Numbered from the stretch's first letter, positions 20,506 to 31,511 are shown. The stretch is 64,000 bases of DNA from Mariannaea sp. PMI_226 (GCA_024336345.1 JANFOG010000017.1:62001-126000); one strand, 5' to 3'. Program-made: numbers and translations. Notes: generated from the sequence alone by a model not told the origin.

Positions 20506-22117
20506 GGAAACGGGGTATTATTTTTCTTTGAGCTGTTCAGTCGAATGCAGATATATGTATAAATAATTGCCCAAGGGATACGCATATAAATTCCCCACAG
20601 CTATTTCAGGCCCTAGAATATTTATTCCAAGAACTGACGCGAAGTTATTAGCTCCCCGTATCGCTGTTGTCTCATGACTTGAGTATGTTTTGCTTCCACC
20701 CTGATATTGTAAGTTTTGTCGTATAGCGTAGCAGGCAAAACAAATTTGACCCACAAAACTGAACACTTGAGCCTTATAATAGACGAGTAGTTATCTGCCC
20801 ATGCATCTTGCGGTAGCATTTGTACCTTGAGGTGATTTATTGTCTATATCGCGATCTGATCTTCCACGGCACGTTTTTATTGCGAATCAACTCAAACATC
20901 TGTTGCTTAGGGCATCAATTTACTTGGTCCGTTTCCAATCCGGCAGCTCCATGTGACGAATATGTACGGTAATTTCGGCCTCCTTGACTCATTGATTGAT
21001 TGACGCCGTCAAATACGGTCAACACGAGCCACCTGGCGCGAGTCAGGAGGCGACGTAGGTGGCCATAGTTGTGGACAGCCTCTAACTACCACGAACATTA
21101 AAGACAATCATACAACACGGTAACACCCGATTCGAAAGAAACTTTATAAAAAAAAAAAAAATAGGATATGAATAAATAGCCTAATTCCTAAAGCAGTTAA
21201 TATGTTGTACCATCACAATTAGCATCACAAGTGTCCGCCTATTTTTGCTAAGGAGCCTCTTCTAGAGCTCGGTCCGTGAGCGTCATAGGTGGATTGACTG
21301 TAGGGGCAAGGAAGCAAACGGTCTACCATGCACGGCTACGTTTGGTTCGGAAAAGGCCCGTCTTTGAATTTTCAGGCAAAAGGCGGGCCCTCTTTTCGGT
21401 AATTGAAATTGTACTGTAGTGTTTACAAAATGCCGGGTCTGCTCCCTAAATAGGCTTATCGCATAGTGACCGCTTTGCAACGATGCTTTTGCTGGTACAT
21501 GCTCAATCATTATAGCCATTCACCGTATTATTAACAATATATACTAAGTGGAGCACCTGTACATGTGCCCAAAACCATACAAAATAATTTGGTAACTTAG
21601 GTGCTTTGAGCCAAATGCCGCTAAAAGTTTCCTAACATCTACTGAACTACGCTGTAATCATGGGGGCATGTTTGTTCTATAATTGTTGAACATATAATTC
21701 AAGAAATATCGGGCCGGGACTTTGCGGTCGTGGGAGGTAGAAATTACGGGAAATAGATGGAGTTGAAGGCGTCAGTATAGATGAACGTATTCAATTGATC
21801 AAATGCTCCGTATTTTATCATGTTGATCGTGTCTGTGGTGTTATTGCTGAGGGGCATTTTCCTGCTTTTACCCTCCTTCCAATACGTCATGGTGCCAGCC
21901 ACAACGCTCTGTTTGACAATAAGTATATGGCAAATGCGCTACAGTGAGTAAGGACTCTACTCTTTCTCTCATGCCATATTTGCAGAAGTGGGTGCTTGCC
22001 CTACGGGTGGAGCGTAATAGTAAATGAAACTTACCGTTTTGTGCAGAGTCACTCATAGCTTGCAGTCAGCCGATCGGGGCCTCACAACAGACATATGGGT
22101 ATGGCCACCTTCTATTA
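20506..22117. other. Gene-poor interval
   Basis: 1.6 kb with only short frames. A short minus-strand frame from 22056 (MSDSAQNG) runs straight into a GTAAGTTT donor-like site and could be a first exon, but no second exon is convincing. A 13-A run sits near 21149. No mobile element that I can match. Confidence 0.35.
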
Positions 22118-23263
22118 CTAAAGCTCTTTTCGGGTTTGCCATTCTCCAAGCAAAATTCCAACCCTAGGCAGAATTGGCTGCATATGACTCCAACACACAT
22201 CACTACGTGGGTCTAATATGACGTCTCGCTTTTGTAGCTCTTTCGACACCACCCAAGTTCCGTATGTCCTAAGCTTGCCTCGTAGTATTTCATCGAAAGG
22301 TTCGGATCCCCTTTTGCGCAACCAGACTTGCCTGGCGGTTCTAAAGATATCAAATAACTTGGTTGGTGACAAGTTTCTATAGGCTTCACCGAGAAATCGA
22401 TGTATAACGTCTTCGAATAGCCCCTGTATTGGCAAAAAGCGGTTATCGTGGAGAATATCTATTTGAGAAAAGGGTAATAATGAGAACATTGTTTCCCAAT
22501 GTCTCTGTCTTTCCTCGGAAAGCCATGGAGGAGGGGCACTGCGGCAAATGGAAAGACTAGTAATGTTAGATGCTCCAGCGATGACGTTCTTGCACATCTC
22601 CTCTAGAAGGAAACAGGTAGTGGTCTGTAGATTCGGAGAGATAGGCAATGCTCCTTCTTCCCATGGACTGTCAATGATAATATGTCTTATCCTCCTAAGC
22701 ACAGATAAGAAATCCTCGACCCTCACACCCGTGTAAGGTGTGGCTTTCAGGCACTCATTAATTGCATGCGCATATTGTACCTCATCCTCGAAAATCCATT
22801 GCTTATGTGCTATTTTATCGAAGCTAACGAAATCGGTTTGGAGATTACAGCGGATTAATCGGTGCTTCGGCCAACTGTTCCACCATCGATGCCACCAGGG
22901 ACAATTAGAACATTGTTCATGATCCAGAGGAGGATCGTTAAGGAACTGCCTCTCAGGTTGCTCGATGCGGATAAGGTCGGGGAACATATATATGACTACT
23001 TGACGAGATTCACGACATACTAGACTGATTTTCTTCATCAGTTGCTCAGATCCTGGAGGCCAAATGATATCATTATCTTCCTCGGGACTAGCTGGTGAAA
23101 GAAGCTTGCCGCCAATGACGATTCTCTCCTTTTGGATCTCTGTCGGGTGTGTTGCAACTGCTACCTGCAGAGTTACATTTAGTTGAACTACGCGGATCCC
23201 CTGAAGTACATGACGCCAAATCATGAGGCGGACCTCAAGCGGCAGGAACGTGAATGTGGCCAT
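22118..23263 (-). CDS. 2EXR-domain protein
   Basis: Single exon, 381 aa, ATG at 23263. The opening FTFLPLEVRLMIWRHVLQG is the signature of the fungal 2EXR domain, an F-box-like N-terminal module found in large, fast-expanding families of filamentous ascomycetes. CRESRQVVI near residue 83 is the second conserved part of that module. The rest is alpha-helical with no catalytic motif that I recognise. Function in the family is not established; a protein-interaction role is usually presumed. The length matches typical members. There is no intron and no sign of decay. Confidence 0.8.
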   Translation of the reverse strand: MATFTFLPLEVRLMIWRHVLQGIRVVQLNVTLQVAVATHPTEIQKERIVIGGKLLSPASPEEDNDIIWPPGSEQLMKKISLVCRESRQVVIYMFPDLIRIEQPERQFLNDPPLDHEQCSNCPWWHRWWNSWPKHRLIRCNLQTDFVSFDKIAHKQWIFEDEVQYAHAINECLKATPYTGVRVEDFLSVLRRIRHIIIDSPWEEGALPISPNLQTTTCFLLEEMCKNVIAGASNITSLSICRSAPPPWLSEERQRHWETMFSLLPFSQIDILHDNRFLPIQGLFEDVIHRFLGEAYRNLSPTKLFDIFRTARQVWLRKRGSEPFDEILRGKLRTYGTWVVSKELQKRDVILDPRSDVCWSHMQPILPRVGILLGEWQTRKEL

Positions 23264-23946
23264 CGGAGTATTTCTTTTCCTGGGATGTGATTGTTGAGGC
23301 TTGTTCAGTCGGCAGTTGGTAAGTTTAACACTTTTCTTTTCCGCAAGACAGGTTGCATAACATTGGAGGATTAAATGTTTTAGGCTACAGGAATTGCAGC
23401 TCCCTATTAGTATACTTTGATCTGCCAGTTTCAGTTCATATCTTCAAACGAGAGACCAGAATTCCAAGGTTGGCATTTGGGTATTTGCGCGCATGTTTGT
23501 ACAGCGGCTCACGCTATGTCTGTGCAGTTGTCAAATATTAAATAAACCAAGTTTCTGCACGGACCATCCAAGGCGCATTATGGCTGGGTACATTGCAGGA
23601 GTAACGAATATAATTTTAAAGTGAGGGCACGAAAAGCCAAGAATGGCCTTGGAAAAGCCACAAATTGCACGGGCGAGCCTGGGCTTCCTTCACAGATAAG
23701 AGGCAACTTCGTATTATTGCCCACAAGCGACAATGGACAAAAGTTTTAATGCCAGTCTTGCAAAAGCATATCGTACAATACAACTCAATATCCACTGCGT
23801 CTTGCATCAACACTCAAAGAAAAAAAAAACACGAAAAAAAAACACGAAAAAAAAAAAAGGCAGGGACTAGCTGACGCAGTTCCAATTACATGCACGGATA
23901 AGCTACCTCAGCACCCTCGTTTTTTTAGTCAAGTTCGGCCTAATAA
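23264..23946. other. Intergenic with A-rich tract
   Basis: About 680 bases with no gene. An A-rich stretch at about 23818-23860 repeats a short AAAAAAACACG unit. It borders the left end of the first Mutator-like element. Confidence 0.5.
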
Positions 23947-24012
23947 GGCAACGCCTAGGTTCGCGGGGACCCGCGACTTTAGAATTTCGCGGGACCCCGC
24001 CTACAAAAGTTT
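23947..24012 (+). repeat. MULE 1 left terminal inverted repeat
   Basis: 66 bp, matched by 26923-26988 in inverse orientation. Inside it, GCGGGGACCCGCGA and TCGCGGGACCCCGC are themselves inverted copies with one mismatch, so each terminus can also fold on itself. Confidence 0.9.
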
Positions 24013-24147
24013 TGTGCAGTATGAATAACGCTAGATGGACCCAAGTGGAGTTACCGACATTGTATCAGAGCATAATACGTGGCTGCAACCGTGTAGGAAT
24101 AAATCAATCAATCAATCATCATCAGAGCATAATTCTCAGCCCCTAGT

Positions 24148-26874
24148 TTATTCGACAACTATACAGTCCTCGACGTGTTCCTGTCCATCAAGCAAATACA
24201 GTGCCTTCTGCTCTGCCATATCCTTCTCTATGCTCCTCCAAACGTGCTTCACGCCTCTTCTTTTCTGTGCTGCAGGATCATCACGTATTTCTGCAGCTAC
24301 CTTAGCCTCAACCCGATCATCTTCCTGCTTGCTCCAGTCTAGATACGCCATCATTTCTTCCTTTGTCCAATCCCTTATACCCGATGGCGAAGCACAACGT
24401 CTTGACATTTGTTTATAATCTAAACACCAGGCATAACTTTGTTTGTCATATCGCAAAGGTAGCCCGTTTGCCTTACGATACATTTGATTAGTCTTGATGC
24501 ACCCTTTGGGCTGTGCCGCATACCACGCCTCCCTTGCGGCAATATAGCGAGCATATATAGCTGCAGGCGAGTCGTATCTCGAGGTTTGCGATGTTGACTC
24601 CTCTAGCATTGAAGGCGATGGATGAGCTGTGTCCTCTGGACAAGGTCCCAACGACGGCGGTATAATTGCAACACCTGGCGAATATGATGGTTCTCCTGCC
24701 TCCGGCACCTGGTCCTCTTCCACATTCTCCGTGGAGTTAGACTCGCTGACAGGTGGCAATTCTACCTCTAACGTGAGTTCATTGCTTCGTCTGCTTTCAG
24801 TGCTTTTCTCTGTTCCTGTCGGTAAGGATGGCACCGCTTTCGGTGCAATACCGTGTCGCAGTCCGGCTTCTCTTGGAGCCAATGCTAGACTCGATAGGAC
24901 CTTACCCGGGTTGTTACCTGAAGTAATATCCATTTTATTCACCTCCGTTCCCAGTAGGTCGGCAGGAGCGGCTAGCCGCTGCAGGAGCTCGTCATGCCGT
25001 AGAGGGCAGTTGTTCCCAGCTCTTGTGTGCCCGATTTGGTGGCATCTGCTGCAAGTTGGAGGGGCCCTCGTCGGCTCCATCGTCTCAAACAAACTAGGCT
25101 CTCTTCTCGTGCTCTGCTGAGGGACGCGAGATGTGTGGTTCGCTAAATCTCCGCGTTGCAACGGCTCGAGTAAGTGCTGTGGCGAACCTTTTCGTCTCAA
25201 GTGCCAATGAGTATGGAAATGCTCCAGTGAAAGAACGCCATGGCTTTCTATTAGTGATTTGATCGTATGGACACATGGAAGACCCCATGACTTTGTGAAA
25301 ACCCCAGTGCAAATAAGCGGAGGCGGAGGTGATGTCTTATCGAGCAGCTTGCGTTGTTCCTCCACTTTTCTGAGAGCTTCGTGAGAAACCCAGCCACGAA
25401 CAGCACCATACAGCGACCCTGAGAGCTCGATTGGTGTTCTGATCTGCTGTTTCGCTTGATTGGACGTGAGTTCCGATAGCTGATTGAGTACAGCATGCTT
25501 AATTGCCCTCCAGGCTTCGAATAGGTCTAGAGTTGACTTCCTCAGATGAGCCTTAAGAAGCGCATGGATACCCTCTACTCTCGATGTGGCGATATTCCCG
25601 AAATGAGAGTATTGATCAACCCACGCCTTCACCAGCCTCTCTTTGTACAGATCAAGCCATTGGGTTTGGATGTATGCAACTTGTCCGACGTGATTTGGGA
25701 CGTACTTCCTCTCGAAGGCCGCGACGCGCTCTTTGAAGACATGCTCACTTGGTGAGCTTACTATTGAGTGCCAAAACTGAAAGAATTCAGTCCATTTGTC
25801 TGTTGTTGAAGAAAGTGAGATCGTATCATCGGTAGAAGAAGTCTTAAAGGCGGGCTGACATCGGTGAAGAACAGCCTTGTTTGCATGCCAAAGACAAAGG
25901 AGTGAATGAGCAGCAGGAAAGACAACTTCGACAGCATTCATGCACGCAACGCAGCGGTCTGTTAGTATCACGGACGGCAGTCTAGCTTTGCAAGTCTCAT
26001 AAAGGGACCCCAACCTGTCCAAAGCCCAACAGAAGTCTTCCTCTGTCTCACCGCTAAGAAATGCAAACGCAATGCAGAATGAGCGTTGGCAGGCATCAAC
26101 TCCAATCATGTCCAGCAAAGGCATCCTGTATTTGTTTGTTTTGTAGGTGCAATCTAGCAGCAGCACATCGGGATAACTCTGCAGATATTCTAGCGAGCCT
26201 GGGTGTGCAAATAATACAGCAGTGACCCGTCCACTTTCATCAAATCGCATTCGATTCCAGAATCCTTCCTCGTCAAGATGATTAGCGAGCGCATGGATGC
26301 TGCTTTGACCAGCACACATCTCTCTTCTCACTGCGGCAATGCGATTGTAGACGTCTTTTTGTGTGGCCGTAGATGCAGAATGATGCCGCAAGTATGTCCT
26401 GATGTCCCTAGGCGCGATGCCAGCGTTGGCAAGATTCATAAGCAGAGTAGTGTCCTCATCATTGAATTTGCGATGGACTGGGTGAGCCGTTGAGCACTGA
26501 CTTGGCTCATGATTATGCACCGAAAAACGCGGGTCTTGCCGATGTCGAAGAGTCCAGGTCTTTTTGTCGAGTGATTCCTTAGCCAAAACGGAGAAAGGAC
26601 AGTTGGTTCCACGACTTGTCGTCTTGCGTTTTCGCTCTGCGGTCTCACTTGGCGGTCGGCAAGATCGATCGCACGCGTACGTGACAGTCCGTTTCCCGCT
26701 CCTCTCCTTTGTTGACTTTCCAGTTGTGAAGGCATACCCCCTCGTCACAGCCCATGCATTAATGGAGCTGAAAAGTGCATCGCGCGACGGGTAATCGGCC
26801 TCTGGAGGAAGACAGTCACTGGGAAATGATGCAGCAGACGCCAAACTATGAAGTTGGCTCATGGCTCTACTCAT
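24148..26874 (-). CDS. MULE transposase
   Basis: Single uninterrupted frame of 908 aa from the ATG at 26874. An N-terminal FAR1/WRKY-like zinc module (roughly 25-125; Cys68, Cys92, His120/His122) should bind the terminal repeats. The MULE transposase core follows: DCTYKTNKYRMPLLD with Asp241, LPSVILTDR with Asp306, and CLWH (C-x2-H, 327-330) before the region expected to hold the third carboxylate. Then comes a CCHC zinc knuckle (CSRCHQIGHTRAGNNC) and a conserved C-terminal block (MYRKANGLPLRYDKQSYAWC). This order resembles fungal Hop-type MULEs. The enzyme cuts and pastes the element. No stop or frameshift is seen, so it may still be active. The neighbour MULE encodes a clearly related but diverged protein. 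Confidence 0.9.
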   Translation of the reverse strand: MSRAMSQLHSLASAASFPSDCLPPEADYPSRDALFSSINAWAVTRGYAFTTGKSTKERSGKRTVTYACDRSCRPPSETAERKRKTTSRGTNCPFSVLAKESLDKKTWTLRHRQDPRFSVHNHEPSQCSTAHPVHRKFNDEDTTLLMNLANAGIAPRDIRTYLRHHSASTATQKDVYNRIAAVRREMCAGQSSIHALANHLDEEGFWNRMRFDESGRVTAVLFAHPGSLEYLQSYPDVLLLDCTYKTNKYRMPLLDMIGVDACQRSFCIAFAFLSGETEEDFCWALDRLGSLYETCKARLPSVILTDRCVACMNAVEVVFPAAHSLLCLWHANKAVLHRCQPAFKTSSTDDTISLSSTTDKWTEFFQFWHSIVSSPSEHVFKERVAAFERKYVPNHVGQVAYIQTQWLDLYKERLVKAWVDQYSHFGNIATSRVEGIHALLKAHLRKSTLDLFEAWRAIKHAVLNQLSELTSNQAKQQIRTPIELSGSLYGAVRGWVSHEALRKVEEQRKLLDKTSPPPPLICTGVFTKSWGLPCVHTIKSLIESHGVLSLEHFHTHWHLRRKGSPQHLLEPLQRGDLANHTSRVPQQSTRREPSLFETMEPTRAPPTCSRCHQIGHTRAGNNCPLRHDELLQRLAAPADLLGTEVNKMDITSGNNPGKVLSSLALAPREAGLRHGIAPKAVPSLPTGTEKSTESRRSNELTLEVELPPVSESNSTENVEEDQVPEAGEPSYSPGVAIIPPSLGPCPEDTAHPSPSMLEESTSQTSRYDSPAAIYARYIAAREAWYAAQPKGCIKTNQMYRKANGLPLRYDKQSYAWCLDYKQMSRRCASPSGIRDWTKEEMMAYLDWSKQEDDRVEAKVAAEIRDDPAAQKRRGVKHVWRSIEKDMAEQKALYLLDGQEHVEDCIVVE

Positions 26875-27124
26875 GAGTAGAATAGAGGAAGACGTTTGGG
26901 TGGCAGCCAGTAAGAACAATGCAAACTTTTGTAGGCGGGGTCCCGCGAAATTCTAAAGTCGCGGGTCCCCGCGAACCTAGGTGTTGCCGCCTGGGCGCGC
27001 CCACTGACTAATCACCCCAAATGCCTCCTCCCATTGGTGCGTGTGAGACTCTTTTGCTTCACGGCATGCTCGTAACAACTAATTATGAATAAAAACAAAA
27101 AAAAAAAAGTTCAATTGTAGATAT

Positions 27125-29763
27125 TCACATCTTCACGATTATACACTGTTCAGCCTTATTGCTCATAGAGTGCAAGGCTTGCTGTTCGTTGCTATCCTTT
27201 TCTGCACTTTCCCAGATCTCTTTCATGCCCCTCCTCTTATTTGCCAGTGGGTTGCTACCCATTTCTCTCGCTACTTGGGCTTCAACACGTTTGTCTTCTA
27301 AATTACACCAATCTAGATATGCCATCATTTCCTCCTTCGTCCACTCTCGGGACCCTGTTCCAGTCACACAACGCTTTGACATCTGCTTAAAATCCAGGCA
27401 CCATTCGTAGCTCTTTTTGTCGTACCTTTGCGGAAGCCCCTTCGCCTTGCGATACTGCTGATTGGTTTTGATACTGCCGCGGGGCTGTTTGGCGTACCAT
27501 GCGCTTCTTGCGGCGATATATCTCGAATAAATGGCTTCCGGAGAATCATAACTAGGTGGCAACTGGACTAAAGGATCACAGACAACAGACACCTCTTTAG
27601 TCTGAAGTGCTTCGTTGCTAGCGCTTGGTAAGATCAGAGCTGGGGCGTCCAGCATGGCGGGGGACTGAGGAACAACACCTGTGGACAACAGAGGAGGATG
27701 GCCAAGTGCGGTGAATTCAGCGTTTTCCCTGCGCTGACAGTCTTCCGCAGCAGCTTCCAGGACTGCGTTTGGAGAAGGTGCATGATCCAGTCCTAAGGGT
27801 ATCTCCGGTTGATCAGTTGAAACAGAAACAGAAACTGGGCCCAAGACTGTGCCTGACTGTAGGATTTGATCTGAAGTGTGTGCTGCATGCCTTCGCATTT
27901 CTTGGAATCTCATCGGGCAATTTTTGGATGTCATTGTATGGCCAACTGTGTGACATCTGCTGCAAGTACTGGGAGCTCTCCTGCTATGCTCGACCATCTC
28001 AAATCCAGAGGGCCCGCGTTTGGTGGCTGTCTTCAGCTGATTGCGCTGTACGTCAAGTTGGTCTCTGGCTCGTGTCGGCTCCAGCACGGGTCGTGGTTGC
28101 ACTATATCTCGCTTCAAATGCCAGTGGGGATGGAAATCTTCGAGCAAAAGGGCTCGCCTTTCCTCCTCGAGCTTCTTTAAGGTATGCATACATGGGAGTC
28201 CATGTGAATTTGTGAAAGTGTGACTGCAGCGAGCCTTGTGTGGTCTTTGAAGTAGCTGCCGTTGCTCTTGCACCTTGCGTAGAGCTTGGTGTGAAACCCA
28301 GCCGCGCACCGCCTCAAACAACACGCCGGAAATTTCTAGAGGCGTCCGCAGTTGCTGGGTGGCCCGTATGTGCTTAAGTTCCTTCAGTTGGTTCGTAATA
28401 GCGTGTTTCATGGCTTGCCATACGTCAAAAAGGTCTAATGTTGAAGTCTTGATATGTGACTTGATTAGTGAATGGATGCCTTCAGCCCTAGAACATGAAC
28501 ATTAGTAGTCTGTTTCCCGCGCCAAATACCGCACAGCTACCTGCCTCGAGGTCGCTACGTTGCCGAAGTGCAAATACTCGTCCACCCACGCTTTGACGAT
28601 CTTCTCTTTATACGGCTCAAGCCAATACATCTTGATATAACCCACAGACTCGAGGTGTTTATTGCCATACTTGAGCTCAAACTCGGCCAGGCGATCTTCA
28701 AATGTCTTTTCATCCGGGGAGGCAACAATCAAGTGCCAGAACGCATAGAACTCATCCCACACTTTGCTTTCGGCCTGATCTATTGCCCGATCGTCCTTAG
28801 AGGCGAAGAACGGTCGGCAGTGCTGAAGGATTGCCTTATTGACATGCCAGAGGCAAAGCAGCGCTTTGGACGAAGAGAACCAGGCTGCAGCGGCATTCAT
28901 GGCCGCAAGGCATCTATCGGTCAGAATGACCGAGGGAAGCTCACGTTGGTAGAGCGATCTAAGGTGTTCTAGTGCCCACGAGTAATCCTCCTCTGATTCA
29001 CCAGAAAGAAAGGCAAACGCTATGCAAAAGGAACGCTGGCAGGAATCCACTCCGACCATGTCAAGCAATGGCATGTGGTGCTTGTTCGTCTTATATGTGC
29101 AATCTAATAATAGAACATCTGGGTTGCACTGCAAGTACGCCACAGAATCCGGATGAGCGAAAAATATTGCGGTCAGTCGATTGTCCGAGTCTAGACGGAC
29201 TCGGCACCAGAAACCTTCTTTATGCAGTTGGTCAACTAGCGCTTGGATACTGCTCTGGCCTTCGCGTAGATCTCTTCTCGTCTCTGCGATCCGATTGTAT
29301 ATGTCCCTTTGGGTTGCTAGCGTCTCCGAATGGTTATGGAGATAAGTTCTGATGCAAGCTTGGAGACAGTCGCGGCATCTTGCTCTTCAAACTGTCGATG
29401 TGCTGGGTGTGCAGATGGGTGCTCGCTTGGTGGGTGGTTGTGCTTAGCGCACTCTTTATCCGGACGATGGCTCAGGACCCAAGTACTCCCATCCCGCGAT
29501 TCTTTGGCGAGAACAGAGAACTTGCAGCCAGTCCTTCGGCTTGAGGTGCGGCGAACTCGTTCGGCAGATGAGCTCGGCGGCAGTTTGCTTCGGTCACACG
29601 CGTACACCACCTTGACCCGCCCGTTCGCAGTCTTTGTAGACTTGCCAGTAGTAAAAGCATATCCTCGAGGTTTCGCCCAGGAATTGATGGTTGCAAAGAG
29701 AGCTTCACGTGATTTGTAGGTACCTTCCGGGGGGAGGACATCTTCAACAAATGTTTGGGCCAT
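27125..29763 (-). pseudogene. MULE 2 transposase, one frameshift and one probable intron
   Basis: Starts at the ATG at 29763 (zinc module, with the same layout as MULE 1). The frame breaks near 29355: relative to MULE 1, about 22 bases are missing between the helix after the zinc module and IRTYL, which shifts the frame. From there the second frame runs through the catalytic core (DCTYKTNKHHMPLLD, LPSVILTDR, CLWH) to 28545, where an apparent 57-nt intron (28488-28544, GC donor, TACTAAT branch, TAG acceptor) restores the frame as TSR|AEGIHS. It then reads to a TGA at 27125 with the zinc knuckle CSRCHTVGHTMTSKNC. The frameshift makes it non-autonomous unless another copy supplies transposase. 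Confidence 0.8.
28488..28544 (-). other. Probable GC-AG intron in the MULE 2 transposase
   Basis: Minus-strand donor AG|GCAGGT, branch-like TACTAAT, acceptor TTCTAG. Removal joins TSR to AEGIHS, matching TSRVEGIHA of MULE 1, which has no intron at this point. The phase agrees on both sides. Confidence 0.6.
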
Positions 29764-29865
29764 TTCTAGACCACAGTGAGGTGACTGGTTACTCCGAATG
29801 GACGCGTCTCACACGCACCAATGGGAGGAGGCATTTTGGGGTGATTAGTCAGTGGGCGCGCCCAG

Positions 29866-30104
29866 GCGCCCAAGGATAAATGGGCGCCCGGGCGCCCACC
29901 TATCAGTCGCCCCAAGCTGGGCACTTCTCACTTGCGAGTTCTTGCGCAGTGCACCCCAAAGTTGATATCCGCACCATTGATCTATTGCCCCCGGCGACGT
30001 CCTCTGCTCCAGTTGAACGGGATAAACTGAGCCCAAACGTACTCACAGCCTGGCATGAGAAGGCTAAATCCCCCCAATAAGCTATCACCCAGATTGCAAG
30101 CGAA
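29866..30104. other. MULE 2 flank with GGGCGCCC repeats and a disrupted upstream frame
   Basis: Just outside the MULE 2 end, GGGCGCCCGGGCGCCCA forms nested palindromes (29881-29898). From about 29940 a frame continuous with the next gene (DIRTIDLLPPATSSAP, then LSPNVLTAWHEKAKSPQ) is interrupted by a single TAA at 30078-30080. This may be the former 5' end of that gene. Confidence 0.4.
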
Positions 30105-31511
30105 ATGCCCCCACCTCCTGAAAACGATGACGAAAAGACCAAAGAGTTGGTCAAGATGATCGGCAATGCACTGGAAAAACCTAACATCGCTGCAGGGTTT
30201 CTTCCTGCGCATTGGAGTATCGAAGGAGGCGTTATACATATTTCTATTGGCAGTGAACAGCTTCATTTCAAGGGCTCGGAATACCTAAAAATGTGGTATA
30301 AAGCTCGCTCCCTAACAGCTAAGGACCGCTCTCTTAAATGGATGCTAGAATACTTATATTCAGGACTGAGCACGATAATGGAAGGTGAGGCGAGTGGTGA
30401 CCGATCGCAGGTCAGAGCAAAAAAACGAACATTTCTGCTACATCGCATCCTCAGCCACGGACATTTGGAAGCTTCAATTCTCGTTGAATTATGTGCCGGT
30501 AGGTCGAGGTACTGATCCCTTTTGAGTCAATAGCTAAATGGAACAGTCCGCAATATAAAACTCCACACTTTGAATGACTCAACTCGTGCAGCTCGGTCTA
30601 TTGCTGCCAATCGCGTTGTCAAACAGTGCACCGCATCATTTTCTCAGAGGTTGGCCATGATGTCTGATGATACTCAGGTATTGTGGTCGCCGGGACTTTT
30701 CTGGACTATGCTATCGGAGGAAGTGACGTAAGTGATCAATAACGAGTAGACTTTGAGAAGAAGGATACTCATACAGTTGGGTGTAGATACGAGGCTGTTT
30801 GTGAGCGGCTGGGTCTGGAACGGTTCATTGATGAAACCTTCCACTCCCCATTTATTTCGGTCAAACGCATCAAGGAAAGGTGTGCGGAGCGAAGGGCACA
30901 GAAACAATTTTTGCACCTACCTATAAACTCTCCCATTGGGGATAGGCATTTCCTGGTATTCGACGCCCCTGACGAATTGTTCGAGCTAGCTTCAGCGGTT
31001 GGGAAAGTCCATCAGGAGGCTATAGATCAGCTTTCGAGGCCAAAAGATCGCGTAAATCGCTATATCGGCCAAATGGAAAAATCCTACAAGGGGTTAGTAT
31101 GCAAGTGTTTACAAGTTGACTGGTCTAAACTTCACGAGTCTCTATTCAACCGAGCTATGGAGCTGTTGGTAAGTCCTTGCACCACTTGGCCAAGCATGAC
31201 AGCTTCCTAATTACAAATCGAAGATTGACGAAGGAATTATATGGCGATGTGAGGAATTCCAGTGCCACCGCTACGCATTACATCTCCTTGATGGCTCGAT
31301 GCCACCTCATAGGGGCTTTCTTCAGGTTATTGTGCCTGTTCTTGAAACAGGTATTCAAGTTTTTTTGCACACAGAGGACCGCGAAGAGACGCCAATTCGA
31401 TGGGGAATGAAGCATGTATATGTGCTTGGCCAAGAACTTTTTCTCAGAAAGGATACGGCTGAAGTTGACTATATAAGTACATTGATCCCTATATCTCCCC
31501 GAGGCGGCTAA
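30105..31511 (+). CDS. Unrecognised four-exon gene
   Basis: Exons 30105-30498, 30547-30727, 30787-31168 and 31224-31511 with GT..AG introns of 48, 59 and 55 nt. All phases agree and give 414 aa, strong evidence that this is a real spliced gene, though I do not recognise the family. The N-terminus is Pro then acidic (MPPPPENDDEKTKELVKMI). There are no membrane segments and no clear catalytic motif; the body is mixed helical and strand. Upstream codons stay in frame back toward the MULE 2 end except for one TAA at 30078, so the native start may have lain farther upstream and been lost. The ATG at 30105 is the first available after that stop. It is the only gene between MULE 2 and the minisatellite. 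Confidence 0.65.

Larger units (their letters stand above)
23947..26988 (-). mobile_element. Intact Mutator-like transposon (MULE 1)
   Basis: 3042 bp bounded by 66-bp terminal inverted repeats at 23947-24012 and 26923-26988 with one mismatch (outer ends GGCAACGCCTAGGTTCGCGG and GGCAACACCTAGGTTCGCGG). It holds one long transposase gene on the minus strand. No 9-10 bp target duplication is seen: the left flank GCCTAATAA and right flank GCCTGGGCG share only the first four bases. The right end touches the left end of a second MULE. Confidence 0.9.
26989..29868 (-). mobile_element. Second Mutator-like transposon (MULE 2), decayed
   Basis: About 2.88 kb bounded by inverted repeats of roughly 60 bp: 26991-27050 starts CTGGGCGCGCCCACTGACTA and 29806-29865 is its inverse with one extra T. 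These ends are unlike those of MULE 1, although the transposases are related. It begins directly where MULE 1 ends. No target duplication is visible on either side. Confidence 0.85.

Noticed and set aside
24629..25120. 163-codon + strand frame inside MULE 1
   Set aside because: Antisense to the transposase, Ser-rich only because of the opposite strand.
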